From contig NZ_JAKFFT010000011.1 of NCBI RefSeq assembly GCF_021502655.1, positions 108,874 to 172,873 on the forward strand: DNA of 64,000 nt. The letters are read 5' to 3'. The stretch's first letter is position 1; each line of letters starts with the position of its first letter. The position numbers and the translations under genes are program-made. Positions 55,357 to 62,648 of the stretch are shown here, one piece after another. The DNA is from Dyadobacter sp. CY347. GTDB taxonomy: Bacteria; Bacteroidota; Bacteroidia; Cytophagales; Spirosomataceae. The notes under the pieces are model-generated. The model was not told the origin of the DNA, ran no database searches, and saw nothing but the letters and a program-made list of their open reading frames with translations.

Positions 55357-56046
55357 ATGGCAGATTCAGAACCGGGTATTGGAAAGAAGATACTCAGCTT
55401 TTTTATCAAGGAAGGTGAGGAACCGATCAGGCAGGCAACTCCTACAACGGCAGCCGCTAATCAAGCATCGGAAGCCCCCAAACCAGTCATCGCGAACACC
55501 GCCCCTAACGCTGCGGGCACGGGCAACATCGACAAGAAATTCACCGAACACTTTGTGAGCCTGCTCGAAAAAGCCAACCTTCCGGGACCTGATTATTTTG
55601 AATACAAACAGGCACTGCAAAGCATGGAAGGGCTCGGATTAGGAGAAGAAAAGCAGTTCCAGGCTGCCTGGGCAAGCTTCAAAGCTATGGGCGGCGTGAA
55701 GGAAACCATGGTTTTGAATACTTCGGCCAACCAATATCTGGGAATTCTGGACAAGGACAGGGCTTCATTTTTGAAAGACGTCGAAAAGGCGATCAAGGAT
55801 CGCGTCGGGGCGTTGCAGGACGAAGAAAAACGGCTGGAAGATTCCAACAAAGCCATTGCCCAGCAAATTGCTGACCTTCAAAAGAAAGTCGACGAGAATA
55901 AAAACCGTCTTGGACAGATTTCCGGAGAAGTGGCTGAACAGAGCGCGAAGATCAATGCGAACAAGGATAGTTTTGAAATTACTTACCTGAGTTTCGTGGA
56001 TCAGATCAAGTCGGATTTAAACAAAATCAATCAATATCTTAAATAA
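55357..56046 (+). CDS. Coiled-coil protein of unknown function, first gene of a three-gene module
   Basis: 229 residues, soluble, no signal peptide. Residues 1-60 are low-complexity and rich in Ala, Thr and Pro. Residues about 60-130 are helical (FTEHFVSLLEKANLPGPDYF, QAAWASFKAMGG). Residues about 135-229 form a coiled coil (DRVGALQDEEKRLEDSNKA, QIADLQKKVDENKNRL). It lies 19 bp upstream of the next gene and clearly shares its transcript. I do not recognise a family; the coiled coil suggests that it partners the coiled coil of the second protein. Confidence 0.75.
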   Translation: MADSEPGIGKKILSFFIKEGEEPIRQATPTTAAANQASEAPKPVIANTAPNAAGTGNIDKKFTEHFVSLLEKANLPGPDYFEYKQALQSMEGLGLGEEKQFQAAWASFKAMGGVKETMVLNTSANQYLGILDKDRASFLKDVEKAIKDRVGALQDEEKRLEDSNKAIAQQIADLQKKVDENKNRLGQISGEVAEQSAKINANKDSFEITYLSFVDQIKSDLNKINQYLK

Positions 56047-56065
56047 CCTAACATTTCGATCAACA

Positions 56066-57076
56066 ATGGCTACACCAGATTTTACACAAATCGGAGGCTC
56101 TCAGGAAGACGCCAAGCGATCTTATTGGAGCAAGCCCGAAGGCATAACCTCACTCCTTTTTCTCGGAGGAGCCGGGGCGATAACCCTTTATTTTTGGAAT
56201 AAAATCGCAGCTTTCCTGATAGAAGTGACCAAAAACACGCTCTATCTGGGCTTTTTAATGGCTGCGCTCGCATTACTGATCTTTTTGTTTACCAGCAAAG
56301 ATGTCAGGACGGCGGTTTTCTTCCTTTTCAAAACACTCATGCGTAACATTACCGGGCTGATTATCAAGCTGGACCCGATTGCGATCATGAAAATCTACAT
56401 TGATGACCTGAAAGAGAAAAGAGAGAAAATGCAGGGTCAGATCAATACATTGGCTGGTCAGCTTGTGAAATTGAATAAGAACATTAATGAGAATAACGAG
56501 CAGATCAAGCAGAAATTTGCGGAGGCAAACAAAGCGAGCACGATGCTGGACCGTCCGGGCATGAAGGAAACGGCTTCTTTGGCAACGATTGAAGGAGCCG
56601 GTTTGCAGGAAATGAACGAAAAGCTTTTCCCGCTCCAACGTAACATGAAAACGGTGCTTGAATTCATGGAAAAAGTGAACAAAAGCGCAGATTACATTAT
56701 TAAAGAGACGGAAATTAAGGTTAAACTTAAAGAAGCAGAATATAGAATTGTAAAGGAAAGCTCCAATGCATTGCGTACGGCAGTCAGCATTTTCAAAGGA
56801 AATCCCGACAAGAAGTTCTATTTCGACGAGTCGATGGAATACATTCAGGATGATATGAGCCAGAAATTGGGTGAGATGAAACGCGCGATGGATCTCTCAC
56901 TGGACTTTATTAATGGCGTGGATGTGCAAAACGGTTTGCTTTCAGACAAAGGACAAGCGATGCTTGAAGCTTATAACTCGGGGCAGTTCAAACTTATTCA
57001 ACTCGATAATCCGCAACCCACTAACCGTTCGGTAGAAACTCCGAAAGATTCCAGTTACAAAGGTTTGCTGGATTAA
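56066..57076 (+). CDS. Membrane-anchored PspA-like coiled-coil protein
   Basis: 336 residues. Two hydrophobic helices at about 28-50 (TSLLFLGGAGAITLYFW) and 57-76 (YLGFLMAALALLIFLFTS) are followed by an amphipathic stretch. A segment LDPIAIMKIYIDDLKEKREK then leads into a long coiled coil (MQGQINTLAGQLVKLNKNI and beyond, about 105-300). The DP-x-DDL-like start of the coiled coil resembles the PspA/ESCRT-III-like helical hairpin, but with membrane helices added. It lies between a soluble coiled-coil protein and a membrane-anchored ASKHA protein. A role in envelope shape or stress is the simplest guess (inference). Confidence 0.72.
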   Translation: MATPDFTQIGGSQEDAKRSYWSKPEGITSLLFLGGAGAITLYFWNKIAAFLIEVTKNTLYLGFLMAALALLIFLFTSKDVRTAVFFLFKTLMRNITGLIIKLDPIAIMKIYIDDLKEKREKMQGQINTLAGQLVKLNKNINENNEQIKQKFAEANKASTMLDRPGMKETASLATIEGAGLQEMNEKLFPLQRNMKTVLEFMEKVNKSADYIIKETEIKVKLKEAEYRIVKESSNALRTAVSIFKGNPDKKFYFDESMEYIQDDMSQKLGEMKRAMDLSLDFINGVDVQNGLLSDKGQAMLEAYNSGQFKLIQLDNPQPTNRSVETPKDSSYKGLLD

Positions 57077-57124
57077 CATTCTTCCTTACTTCGATTTACA
57101 TTATTCATTTTACAAATAATATCA

Positions 57125-58150
57125 ATGAAAAGACTAACAGTTGCAGGCAGGTTAATCATCACCGCTATCATTATTGGAGCCATCTTTCTAGGATATAAAT
57201 ACCTGGGTGGTGAAAAAGCCCTGAACCAAATGGCCGAGGACCGGGCGCAAAGTCCGCAGACCGAAGCAAGTAATACCGATCCTGATATGCCTTCATCAGA
57301 AACGGAGACGCCGACGGAAAATTCAGAAGCAACATCAACAGAAGTTTCAGCATTCAGTTACACTCCTCCTGCGCCGGTTGACGGCAAATTGCGCGGCGTA
57401 GTTGAGCTTGGTGCGAGCGGTTTCAATTCATTCATTATTAAGGTTGATAAAGAAAAACGCTGGTCGTTGGAAAAATCTGAGTTCGGAAATAGCCTGGTAA
57501 CAGAAAATATGGCCACTGACGAAGATGTCAGAATTGGTCTGAAGAAATACATTGGCGGCATGCTGGATTACGGTGTGGGCAGCAAAGACATTCACTTCGT
57601 TGTAAGTTCAGGCGCTGCGAAAGCTGATGTTACGGTGAAAATTACGCGAGTTTTGAAATCTTTGGGGTATGTTGTAAACCAGGTTACTGCTGAACAGGAA
57701 GGTCAATTAGCATTGAAATCGGTGTTGCCAGCTGACTATGCAGACAAAGCATTTGTAGTTGACATTGGTTCCGGGAATACTAAGATTTCGTGGATGAAGA
57801 ATGGCAAAGTTTCAGCGCTTGAATCTTATGGAGCCAAATATTTCCAGGAAGGAACGGACGATTCAAAAGTCTACCAGGAAGTGAGCGCGAAGGCAAAACA
57901 AATTCCGGAAGACCTGAGAAAAACCTGCTTCATCATCGGCGGTGTTCCTTTTGAAATGGCCAAGGAAGTACGCAAAGGAAAAGAGCGTTACACTACTCTG
58001 AGCGCACCATTGGCTTATTCCAAATTAACAAATGCCAAATCGAAAGCTGGTGTTAACATTTATAAGGCAGTTACGGATGCCACTGGCTGCCAGCAATTTG
58101 TCTTCGACTGGGACGCAAACTTTACAATCGGTTTCTTGTTAGGTTTATAA
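57125..58150 (+). CDS. Membrane-anchored actin/Ppx-fold (ASKHA) protein
   Basis: 341 residues. One transmembrane helix (8-27; RLIITAIIIGAIFLGYKYLG) is followed by an acidic Ser/Thr/Pro/Glu-rich linker (about 35-80). The globular domain follows, with two phosphate-loop motifs of the actin/Hsp70/Ppx superfamily: GVVELGASGFNSFIIKVD and AFVVDIGSGNTKISWMKNG. A possible adenosine motif IIGGVPFEMAKEV lies near residue 265. The basic N-terminus would place the domain on the periplasmic side by the positive-inside rule, odd for an ATP-binding fold. It lies 48 bp after the PspA-like gene and ends in a strong terminator. Reaction unknown. Confidence 0.75.
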   Translation: MKRLTVAGRLIITAIIIGAIFLGYKYLGGEKALNQMAEDRAQSPQTEASNTDPDMPSSETETPTENSEATSTEVSAFSYTPPAPVDGKLRGVVELGASGFNSFIIKVDKEKRWSLEKSEFGNSLVTENMATDEDVRIGLKKYIGGMLDYGVGSKDIHFVVSSGAAKADVTVKITRVLKSLGYVVNQVTAEQEGQLALKSVLPADYADKAFVVDIGSGNTKISWMKNGKVSALESYGAKYFQEGTDDSKVYQEVSAKAKQIPEDLRKTCFIIGGVPFEMAKEVRKGKERYTTLSAPLAYSKLTNAKSKAGVNIYKAVTDATGCQQFVFDWDANFTIGFLLGL

Positions 58151-58177
58151 GCTGACAGAAGACAGTGAAATTTTTGG

Positions 58178-58217
58178 AGGAGAGGAAATTTACAAATGTA
58201 AAATTCCCCTCCTCTTT
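58178..58217 (+). terminator. Rho-independent terminator of the three-gene module
   Basis: An 18-bp stem with two mismatches (GAGGAGAGGAA..., 58178 onward; ...TTCCCCTCCTC ending 58214) has only two loop bases and is followed by TTTTATTATC. It separates the ASKHA gene from the next cluster. Confidence 0.85.
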
Positions 58218-58249
58218 TATTATCTTTCCTTTTTATTGCAAATGACCAC

Positions 58250-58750
58250 ATGACACTATCCCAACTCTTTAATTCCATTTCGGAAAACCCCTGGCCGCTG
58301 GCGATCTATTTTATTTTGCTACCCATTTTTGCCTGGATCATTGGACTGGCAGCAGACGGCAGCAAGGATGTTAAATTATGGAGTTACGTTTATGCCGTGC
58401 TTGTCTACGCAGTTTGCATTCCCGGAATTTTCGCAGTCACCCTCAACATTTACCTTTTCTTGTTCGAAAGACAAAGTGTTTGGCAGGCAAACATTATCAT
58501 GCAGTTTTTGCCGATCATTTCAATGGGATTAACATTGATGCTGATCAAAAGCAAAATCCCATTTTCACTTATTCCGGGTTTTGGCAAGATTTCCGGATTT
58601 CTGACATTAATTTTTGCACTCATCGGAGTTATGTGGTTTGTCGACAGAATCCACTTAGTAGCATGGACTTACGTTCCGTTTAGTGCCATTTTGATCGGTT
58701 TCGTGCTCACTTTACTAGCGATTAGATTTGCATGGAGCAAACTGTTCTGA
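58250..58750 (+). CDS. Four-to-five-helix membrane protein, unknown function
   Basis: 166 residues, almost wholly hydrophobic helices: WPLAIYFILLPIFAWIIGLA (15-34), SYVYAVLVYAVCIPGIFAVT (45-64), ANIIMQFLPIISMGLTLML (82-100), FLTLIFALIGVMWFV and FSAILIGFVLTLLAIRF. No motif recognised. Its last 19 bp overlap the candidate nuclease gene in another frame, so the two are translationally coupled. It begins after the terminator of the three-gene module, so it belongs with the downstream run. Confidence 0.75.
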   Translation: MTLSQLFNSISENPWPLAIYFILLPIFAWIIGLAADGSKDVKLWSYVYAVLVYAVCIPGIFAVTLNIYLFLFERQSVWQANIIMQFLPIISMGLTLMLIKSKIPFSLIPGFGKISGFLTLIFALIGVMWFVDRIHLVAWTYVPFSAILIGFVLTLLAIRFAWSKLF

Positions 58751-59394
58751 CCAAGGGCTCGTATATTCAAATCTCAATCGCCGAAAATCAGCGGATTTTT
58801 GCGCGCGAGCTGGTTGAGCATTCACTTCGTCATCATCACGTCGCCAACGTTTGGGACAAGCACAACGACAAACTTTCGCAAACAAGAATGATGCGTTTCA
58901 CCGGAAGCTTGGGAGAAGTCATTTTTGCAGACTGCTATCACTTGCCCCGACCGACCAAATCTTTCGGCGCAACGGACGGTCAGGACTGGGGTCAGGATTT
59001 TTTAATCAAATCCGAAGAACATTCATTTTCCGTCGACATCAAATCCATGAAGCGTCGAACCGGTATGCTAGGGTCCGATTACGTTTTGAACATTCCATCT
59101 TCGCAACTCCACAAAGCCAATTCCAAAACTTCACATTACTTCTGCATTTCCTTCCACCAATGCCCCACCGAAGGAACCGTCGCCTCCCTACTCGGCTTCA
59201 TTGACAAAGTCGCTTTGGAAAAAGGAGAAATCGGAACCCTTTACAAAAGCGGCACAAAACGTACCCGCTCCGACGGAACTTCATTCACTTTTTACGAAAA
59301 TACGTATGAAGTCTTGTTTCGGGACATCGACCCGCCAGTCGTGACGAATCATATCAGGAAGCTGCCGGGCTTTCGGATTTGTGCGTTGAAATAA
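58732..59394 (+). CDS. Candidate PD-(D/E)XK-fold nuclease
   Basis: 220 residues with no signal peptide. A central block fits the restriction endonuclease-like core: a helix glutamate in GSLGEVIFADCYH (near residue 62), then an aspartate in DGQDWGQDFLI (near 85), then VDIKSMKR (near 103; the D-x-K of the motif). A later polar helix and strand (HYFCISFHQ) follow. Spacing between the aspartate and D-x-K is about 17 residues, within the usual range. The gene overlaps the membrane protein gene by 19 bp and is followed after 51 bp by a toxin-antitoxin pair and an adenine methyltransferase. It could be the restriction partner of that enzyme (inference). Confidence 0.65.
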   Translation: MEQTVLTKGSYIQISIAENQRIFARELVEHSLRHHHVANVWDKHNDKLSQTRMMRFTGSLGEVIFADCYHLPRPTKSFGATDGQDWGQDFLIKSEEHSFSVDIKSMKRRTGMLGSDYVLNIPSSQLHKANSKTSHYFCISFHQCPTEGTVASLLGFIDKVALEKGEIGTLYKSGTKRTRSDGTSFTFYENTYEVLFRDIDPPVVTNHIRKLPGFRICALK

Positions 59395-59445
59395 TAAATT
59401 TTGTACGTATATTTAAATGCTATTATTCAATAACACACGTGTAAA

Positions 59446-59727
59446 ATGAAATCTACAAAAGAACCCAAGGTGAAATTGACGCTGACGGTGAAAAAATCGG
59501 CTATTGAAAATGCTAAAAAGTATGCACAATTAGATGGATCCTCTCTTTCGAGTATTGTAGAGGATTACCTGGTAGAGTATTCTAAAACGAGCAAAGCCGA
59601 AAGTCAATCTGATTTTAAAAATTCGTTGGCGTTTGAGCTTATGGGATGCGCAAAAGGCGGGCCGCTGGACAACCTGACTGACGATGAAATCCAGGACATG
59701 CGAATTAAGGAGCGTTACGGGTTATGA
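59446..59727 (+). CDS. Antitoxin of a VapBC-like pair (DUF6364/RHH type)
   Basis: 93 residues. The N-terminal half is a ribbon-helix-helix-like element: VKLTLTVKKSAIENAKKYA followed by GSSLSSIVEDYLVEYSK. The tail (LTDDEIQDMRIKERYGL) is the part expected to bind the toxin. It overlaps the PIN-domain gene by 4 bp, as is normal for such pairs. It should repress the operon and block the toxin. Confidence 0.85.
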   Translation: MKSTKEPKVKLTLTVKKSAIENAKKYAQLDGSSLSSIVEDYLVEYSKTSKAESQSDFKNSLAFELMGCAKGGPLDNLTDDEIQDMRIKERYGL

Positions 59728-60173
59728 GGATTTTTTTTGATACGAATGTGCTGATTGATCATGCATTAATGCGTCAAACGGGGCAGCCGATTGAAATTTC
59801 CTATTTGATTTATTGGGCATCGAAAAATGATGTTACCATTGTAATTTCATCCGGCTGCATCTACACATTCACCTATGTTTTACATAAACAGGGGGTTAGA
59901 GGAGAAAGGTTAAAGGTGCAAATAGAGCAATATCTTTCGATGTTCCACATTTGCAAAACGGATAAAAAAGTGTTCATGGATGGCTTAGACTCACCTTTTA
60001 AAGACTTGGAAGATTCGTATCAATATATGAATGCGATAAAAGATGAGTGTGACTATCTTATTACGTCCAATATTTCTGACTTTAAGCCTTTCGCAAAAGA
60101 CAAGATCCAAATCTTTGCACCGAGAGATTTTATAATTAATGTTCTGGGTGCTAAAGAAGGTATTGACTTTTAA
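59724..60173 (+). CDS. PIN-domain toxin (VapC-like RNase)
   Basis: 149 residues of the PIN fold. Acidic metal ligands are visible in IFFDTNVLIDHAL (residues 3-15), in the central DLEDSYQYMNA and in ITSNISDFKPF near the C-terminus. PIN toxins cut RNA, often tRNA, when freed from their antitoxin. It overlaps the antitoxin gene by 4 bp and lies only 3 bp upstream of the methyltransferase gene, so all three are co-transcribed. Confidence 0.88.
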   Translation: MRIFFDTNVLIDHALMRQTGQPIEISYLIYWASKNDVTIVISSGCIYTFTYVLHKQGVRGERLKVQIEQYLSMFHICKTDKKVFMDGLDSPFKDLEDSYQYMNAIKDECDYLITSNISDFKPFAKDKIQIFAPRDFIINVLGAKEGIDF

Positions 60174-60176
60174 TTA

Positions 60177-61673
60177 ATGGCTTCACAGACACGCACTTAC
60201 GAGAAAAAGAAGCTCCTTGGCCAGGTATATACGCCCCCTCATATTGTTGAAAAAATCCTTGGCGATTCGGGATTTTATCATGCTGATTTAACCAATAAAA
60301 AAATACTTGATCCGGCCTGTGGAGATGGACGCTTTCTGGTTCCTATCGTTGAACACATCATTAAAACAACTGATAACGATCAGCGTGTTAGTGTTTTAAA
60401 CCAAATATATGGCTGGGACATTGATCGTCATGCACTCGAAATTTGCCGGAAAAATCTGGACGCCTTAGTCGAACCGCAAGGCATAAGTATGAAGTGGAAT
60501 CTGAAATTTTGCGACGCGCTGAAACAGGTTCGGAGGCGTGAGAAGTTTGATTATATCATTGGTAATCCGCCTTACATTCGCATTCAACATCTGCCCATAA
60601 CGCAGAGAACATTTATTCAATCCCATTATATTTTTTGCAAAAAGGGCTCAACAGATGCTTATATCGCTTTTTTTGAGCTTGCTTCGAAATTGCTTTCTCC
60701 CGGGGGAACTTGCGGATTTGTGACACCCAATGGCTTCTTAACTTCCGAAACAGGCAAGCCGCTTCGCTCCTATTTTCAGCAGAATCAAAACCTGAAACAG
60801 ATCACAAACTACGGTTCTGTGCCCATTTTTGGAAATACAGCCACTTACTCAGCCATCACAATTTTTGAAAATTCGGAACAAGAAGGATCAGAGCAGGATA
60901 ATTTCACCTATGAGCAATGTGAAAGTGTCGATCTGCAATACAAAAAGCGGCAAATTCAGTTCTCCGAACTTCCTGCTTCGAGACCCTGGCAACTATCTAT
61001 AAAGACTTCGGAGCATATTGAAGGATATAAACTTGGCGATATTTGCCAGATTTCAGTGGGTATAACCACATTGGCCGACGCCTGTTATCTGTTTTCCATC
61101 ATTAGTGAGGATGAAAACACGGTTTATGCCAAAAATAAGGATGGTATGCACGTCCATCTCGAAAAAGCCATCCTGAAACCGATCATTAAGGCGTCAAAAT
61201 TAAAATCCTCCTCTGACCCGGTTACCGAATATATTTTGTTTCCCTATCATAAGGATACTGCTGGAAAACAGCGCATTATCCCTGAAAATATCCTTCAAGA
61301 ACAGTTTCCTCTCACTTTTTCCTATTTGCTTAAAGTAAAACCTGCCCTCAATCGTCGTGATAATGGGAAGCCTAATGCGGTTGCCTGGTATGCTTTCGGC
61401 CGTGCGCAAGGGCTCGACAGCACATATGGGAAAAAGATCGTGTTTTCTCCCATGAACCGTACACCGAATTTTGTTCTTTACGAGAACCCTGACGTAACCG
61501 TTTATTCAGGATATTTTATAAAATATGATGGCGACTATGAAACATTATTGGCACAACTCAATTCTCAAAGAATGGCAGAATTCATCGCTGTTGCCGGTCG
61601 GGATTTTCAAGGGGGGTATAAGGGTTACAATAAAAAGATCATTGAAAATTTTATCATAACATTGCCTCAGTAG
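60177..61673 (+). CDS. Eco57I-class N6-adenine DNA methyltransferase
   Basis: 498 residues. Motif X is LGQVYTPPHIVEKIL, motif I (SAM binding) DPACGDGRFLVPIVEHI, motif IV the catalytic FDYIIGNPPYIRIQ, and motif VI-VIII segments FVTPNGFLTSETGKPLRSYF. From about residue 260 comes a TaqI-type target recognition region, ending QGGYKGYNKKIIENFIITLP. It should methylate adenine in a specific DNA sequence. No endonuclease domain is fused. It ends the run that starts with the candidate nuclease, so it may be a split restriction-modification system or a solitary methylase. Confidence 0.9.
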   Translation: MASQTRTYEKKKLLGQVYTPPHIVEKILGDSGFYHADLTNKKILDPACGDGRFLVPIVEHIIKTTDNDQRVSVLNQIYGWDIDRHALEICRKNLDALVEPQGISMKWNLKFCDALKQVRRREKFDYIIGNPPYIRIQHLPITQRTFIQSHYIFCKKGSTDAYIAFFELASKLLSPGGTCGFVTPNGFLTSETGKPLRSYFQQNQNLKQITNYGSVPIFGNTATYSAITIFENSEQEGSEQDNFTYEQCESVDLQYKKRQIQFSELPASRPWQLSIKTSEHIEGYKLGDICQISVGITTLADACYLFSIISEDENTVYAKNKDGMHVHLEKAILKPIIKASKLKSSSDPVTEYILFPYHKDTAGKQRIIPENILQEQFPLTFSYLLKVKPALNRRDNGKPNAVAWYAFGRAQGLDSTYGKKIVFSPMNRTPNFVLYENPDVTVYSGYFIKYDGDYETLLAQLNSQRMAEFIAVAGRDFQGGYKGYNKKIIENFIITLPQ

Positions 61674-61721
61674 CTGGAATGCTGGTTTCGACATCAAATT
61701 ATTAATATAAAAAGCCAATAA

Positions 61722-61741
61722 ATAAACGAACGTTCATTTAT
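61722..61741. promoter_or_regulatory. Palindromic TetR operator
   Basis: ATAAACGAACGTTCATTTAT, centred on GAACGTTC, is a 20-bp palindrome with one mismatched pair. It lies 30 bp upstream of the TetR-type gene start and matches the form of known TetR-family operators, so autoregulation is likely. Confidence 0.7.
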
Positions 61742-61770
61742 ATTTGTGATGAAATTTTATTGATTATGCA

Positions 61771-62358
61771 TTGAGAACCAGAGACATTAACAAAGAAACC
61801 GTCATTCGTGAAAAGGCGATTGAAATGATTGTAAATCATGGATTTGAGGGTTTGAGTATGCATAAGCTGGCAAAAGCGGCGGGCGTTTCGGTGGCAACTA
61901 TTTACATTTATTTCAAGGACCGCGAAGATCTGATCCAACAGCTGTACGCCGAGGAAATGCAAAAAATGGTGGAGGCAACATTGCGCGATTTTGATCCTGA
62001 ATCCCATTTTGACGAAGGCTTGAAAGTGCAATGGCTCAACCGGATGAATTACTGTTTTGAGAACCCGTACAGCATGTTTTTCACCGAGCAAGTCAAGCAT
62101 TCACCTTTGGTAGACCGCTCGAATATCGACACGCGCTTCCTGAATGCGATGCACCGGTTCGTGCATAGGGCCATTGAGCGCAACGAGATTATCCCGCTGC
62201 CGGTTGAGATTTACTGGTCGATTGCATTTGCCCCGCTTTATCAACTAGTGAAATTTCACATTGCGAAATCAAGCATGCCCGGACGACCGCCATTTATTTT
62301 GGACGAGGAGAAGATAAACCTGACATTAAGCCTGGTAATCAAAGCTTTAAAACCATGA
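61771..62358 (+). CDS. TetR-family transcriptional regulator
   Basis: 195 residues. The N-terminal helix-turn-helix reads GFEGLSMHKLAKAAGVSVAT followed by IYIYFKDREDLIQQLYAEE, a typical TetR DNA-binding domain. The ligand-binding part is all-helical. The start is TTG at 61771; RTRDINKETVIREKAIE directly after it fits the family. A 20-bp palindrome lies upstream. It heads an operon with a small HMA-like protein and an MFS transporter, which it presumably represses until a ligand binds. Confidence 0.92.
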   Translation: MRTRDINKETVIREKAIEMIVNHGFEGLSMHKLAKAAGVSVATIYIYFKDREDLIQQLYAEEMQKMVEATLRDFDPESHFDEGLKVQWLNRMNYCFENPYSMFFTEQVKHSPLVDRSNIDTRFLNAMHRFVHRAIERNEIIPLPVEIYWSIAFAPLYQLVKFHIAKSSMPGRPPFILDEEKINLTLSLVIKALKP

Positions 62359-62392
62359 AGCGGTGGTTTTTGGCTGTTTTAAATTAGCTCAC

Positions 62393-62632
62393 ATGAAAAA
62401 TAATCTCAACAAACCAGCATTTATTTTGGTATTCCGCACCAACATAAATCGCAAAAAACATGTTAAATCCGTGACTCCGCTCCTCGACGGCTGCTCAGAA
62501 ATCATCAAATGGAACATTGATCTGACGGACTGCGACAATGTCCTGCGCATTGAAGCGACGCATCCGCATCATGAACCTGTGATTCATATGGTGACCAATG
62601 CGGGGTTCAACTGCGAAGAATTAACAGACTAA
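62393..62632 (+). CDS. Small ferredoxin-fold (HMA-like) protein without a metal-binding CxxC
   Basis: 79 residues from the ATG at 62393; a GTG at 62363 gives a longer frame with an unlikely start. The strand-helix-strand layout (FILVFRTNI, KHVKSVTPLLDG, IIKWNIDLTD, NVLRIEATHP, EPVIHMVTNAGFNCEEL) resembles a heavy-metal-associated fold. The metal-binding CxxC loop is missing, so copper chaperone activity is not expected. It sits between the TetR gene (34 bp) and the MFS gene (16 bp). Confidence 0.7.
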   Translation: MKNNLNKPAFILVFRTNINRKKHVKSVTPLLDGCSEIIKWNIDLTDCDNVLRIEATHPHHEPVIHMVTNAGFNCEELTD

Positions 62633-62648
62633 AAACCAACCACACCTG

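Noticed and set aside
62393..62632. A copper chaperone
   Set aside because: The metal-binding CxxC motif is absent.
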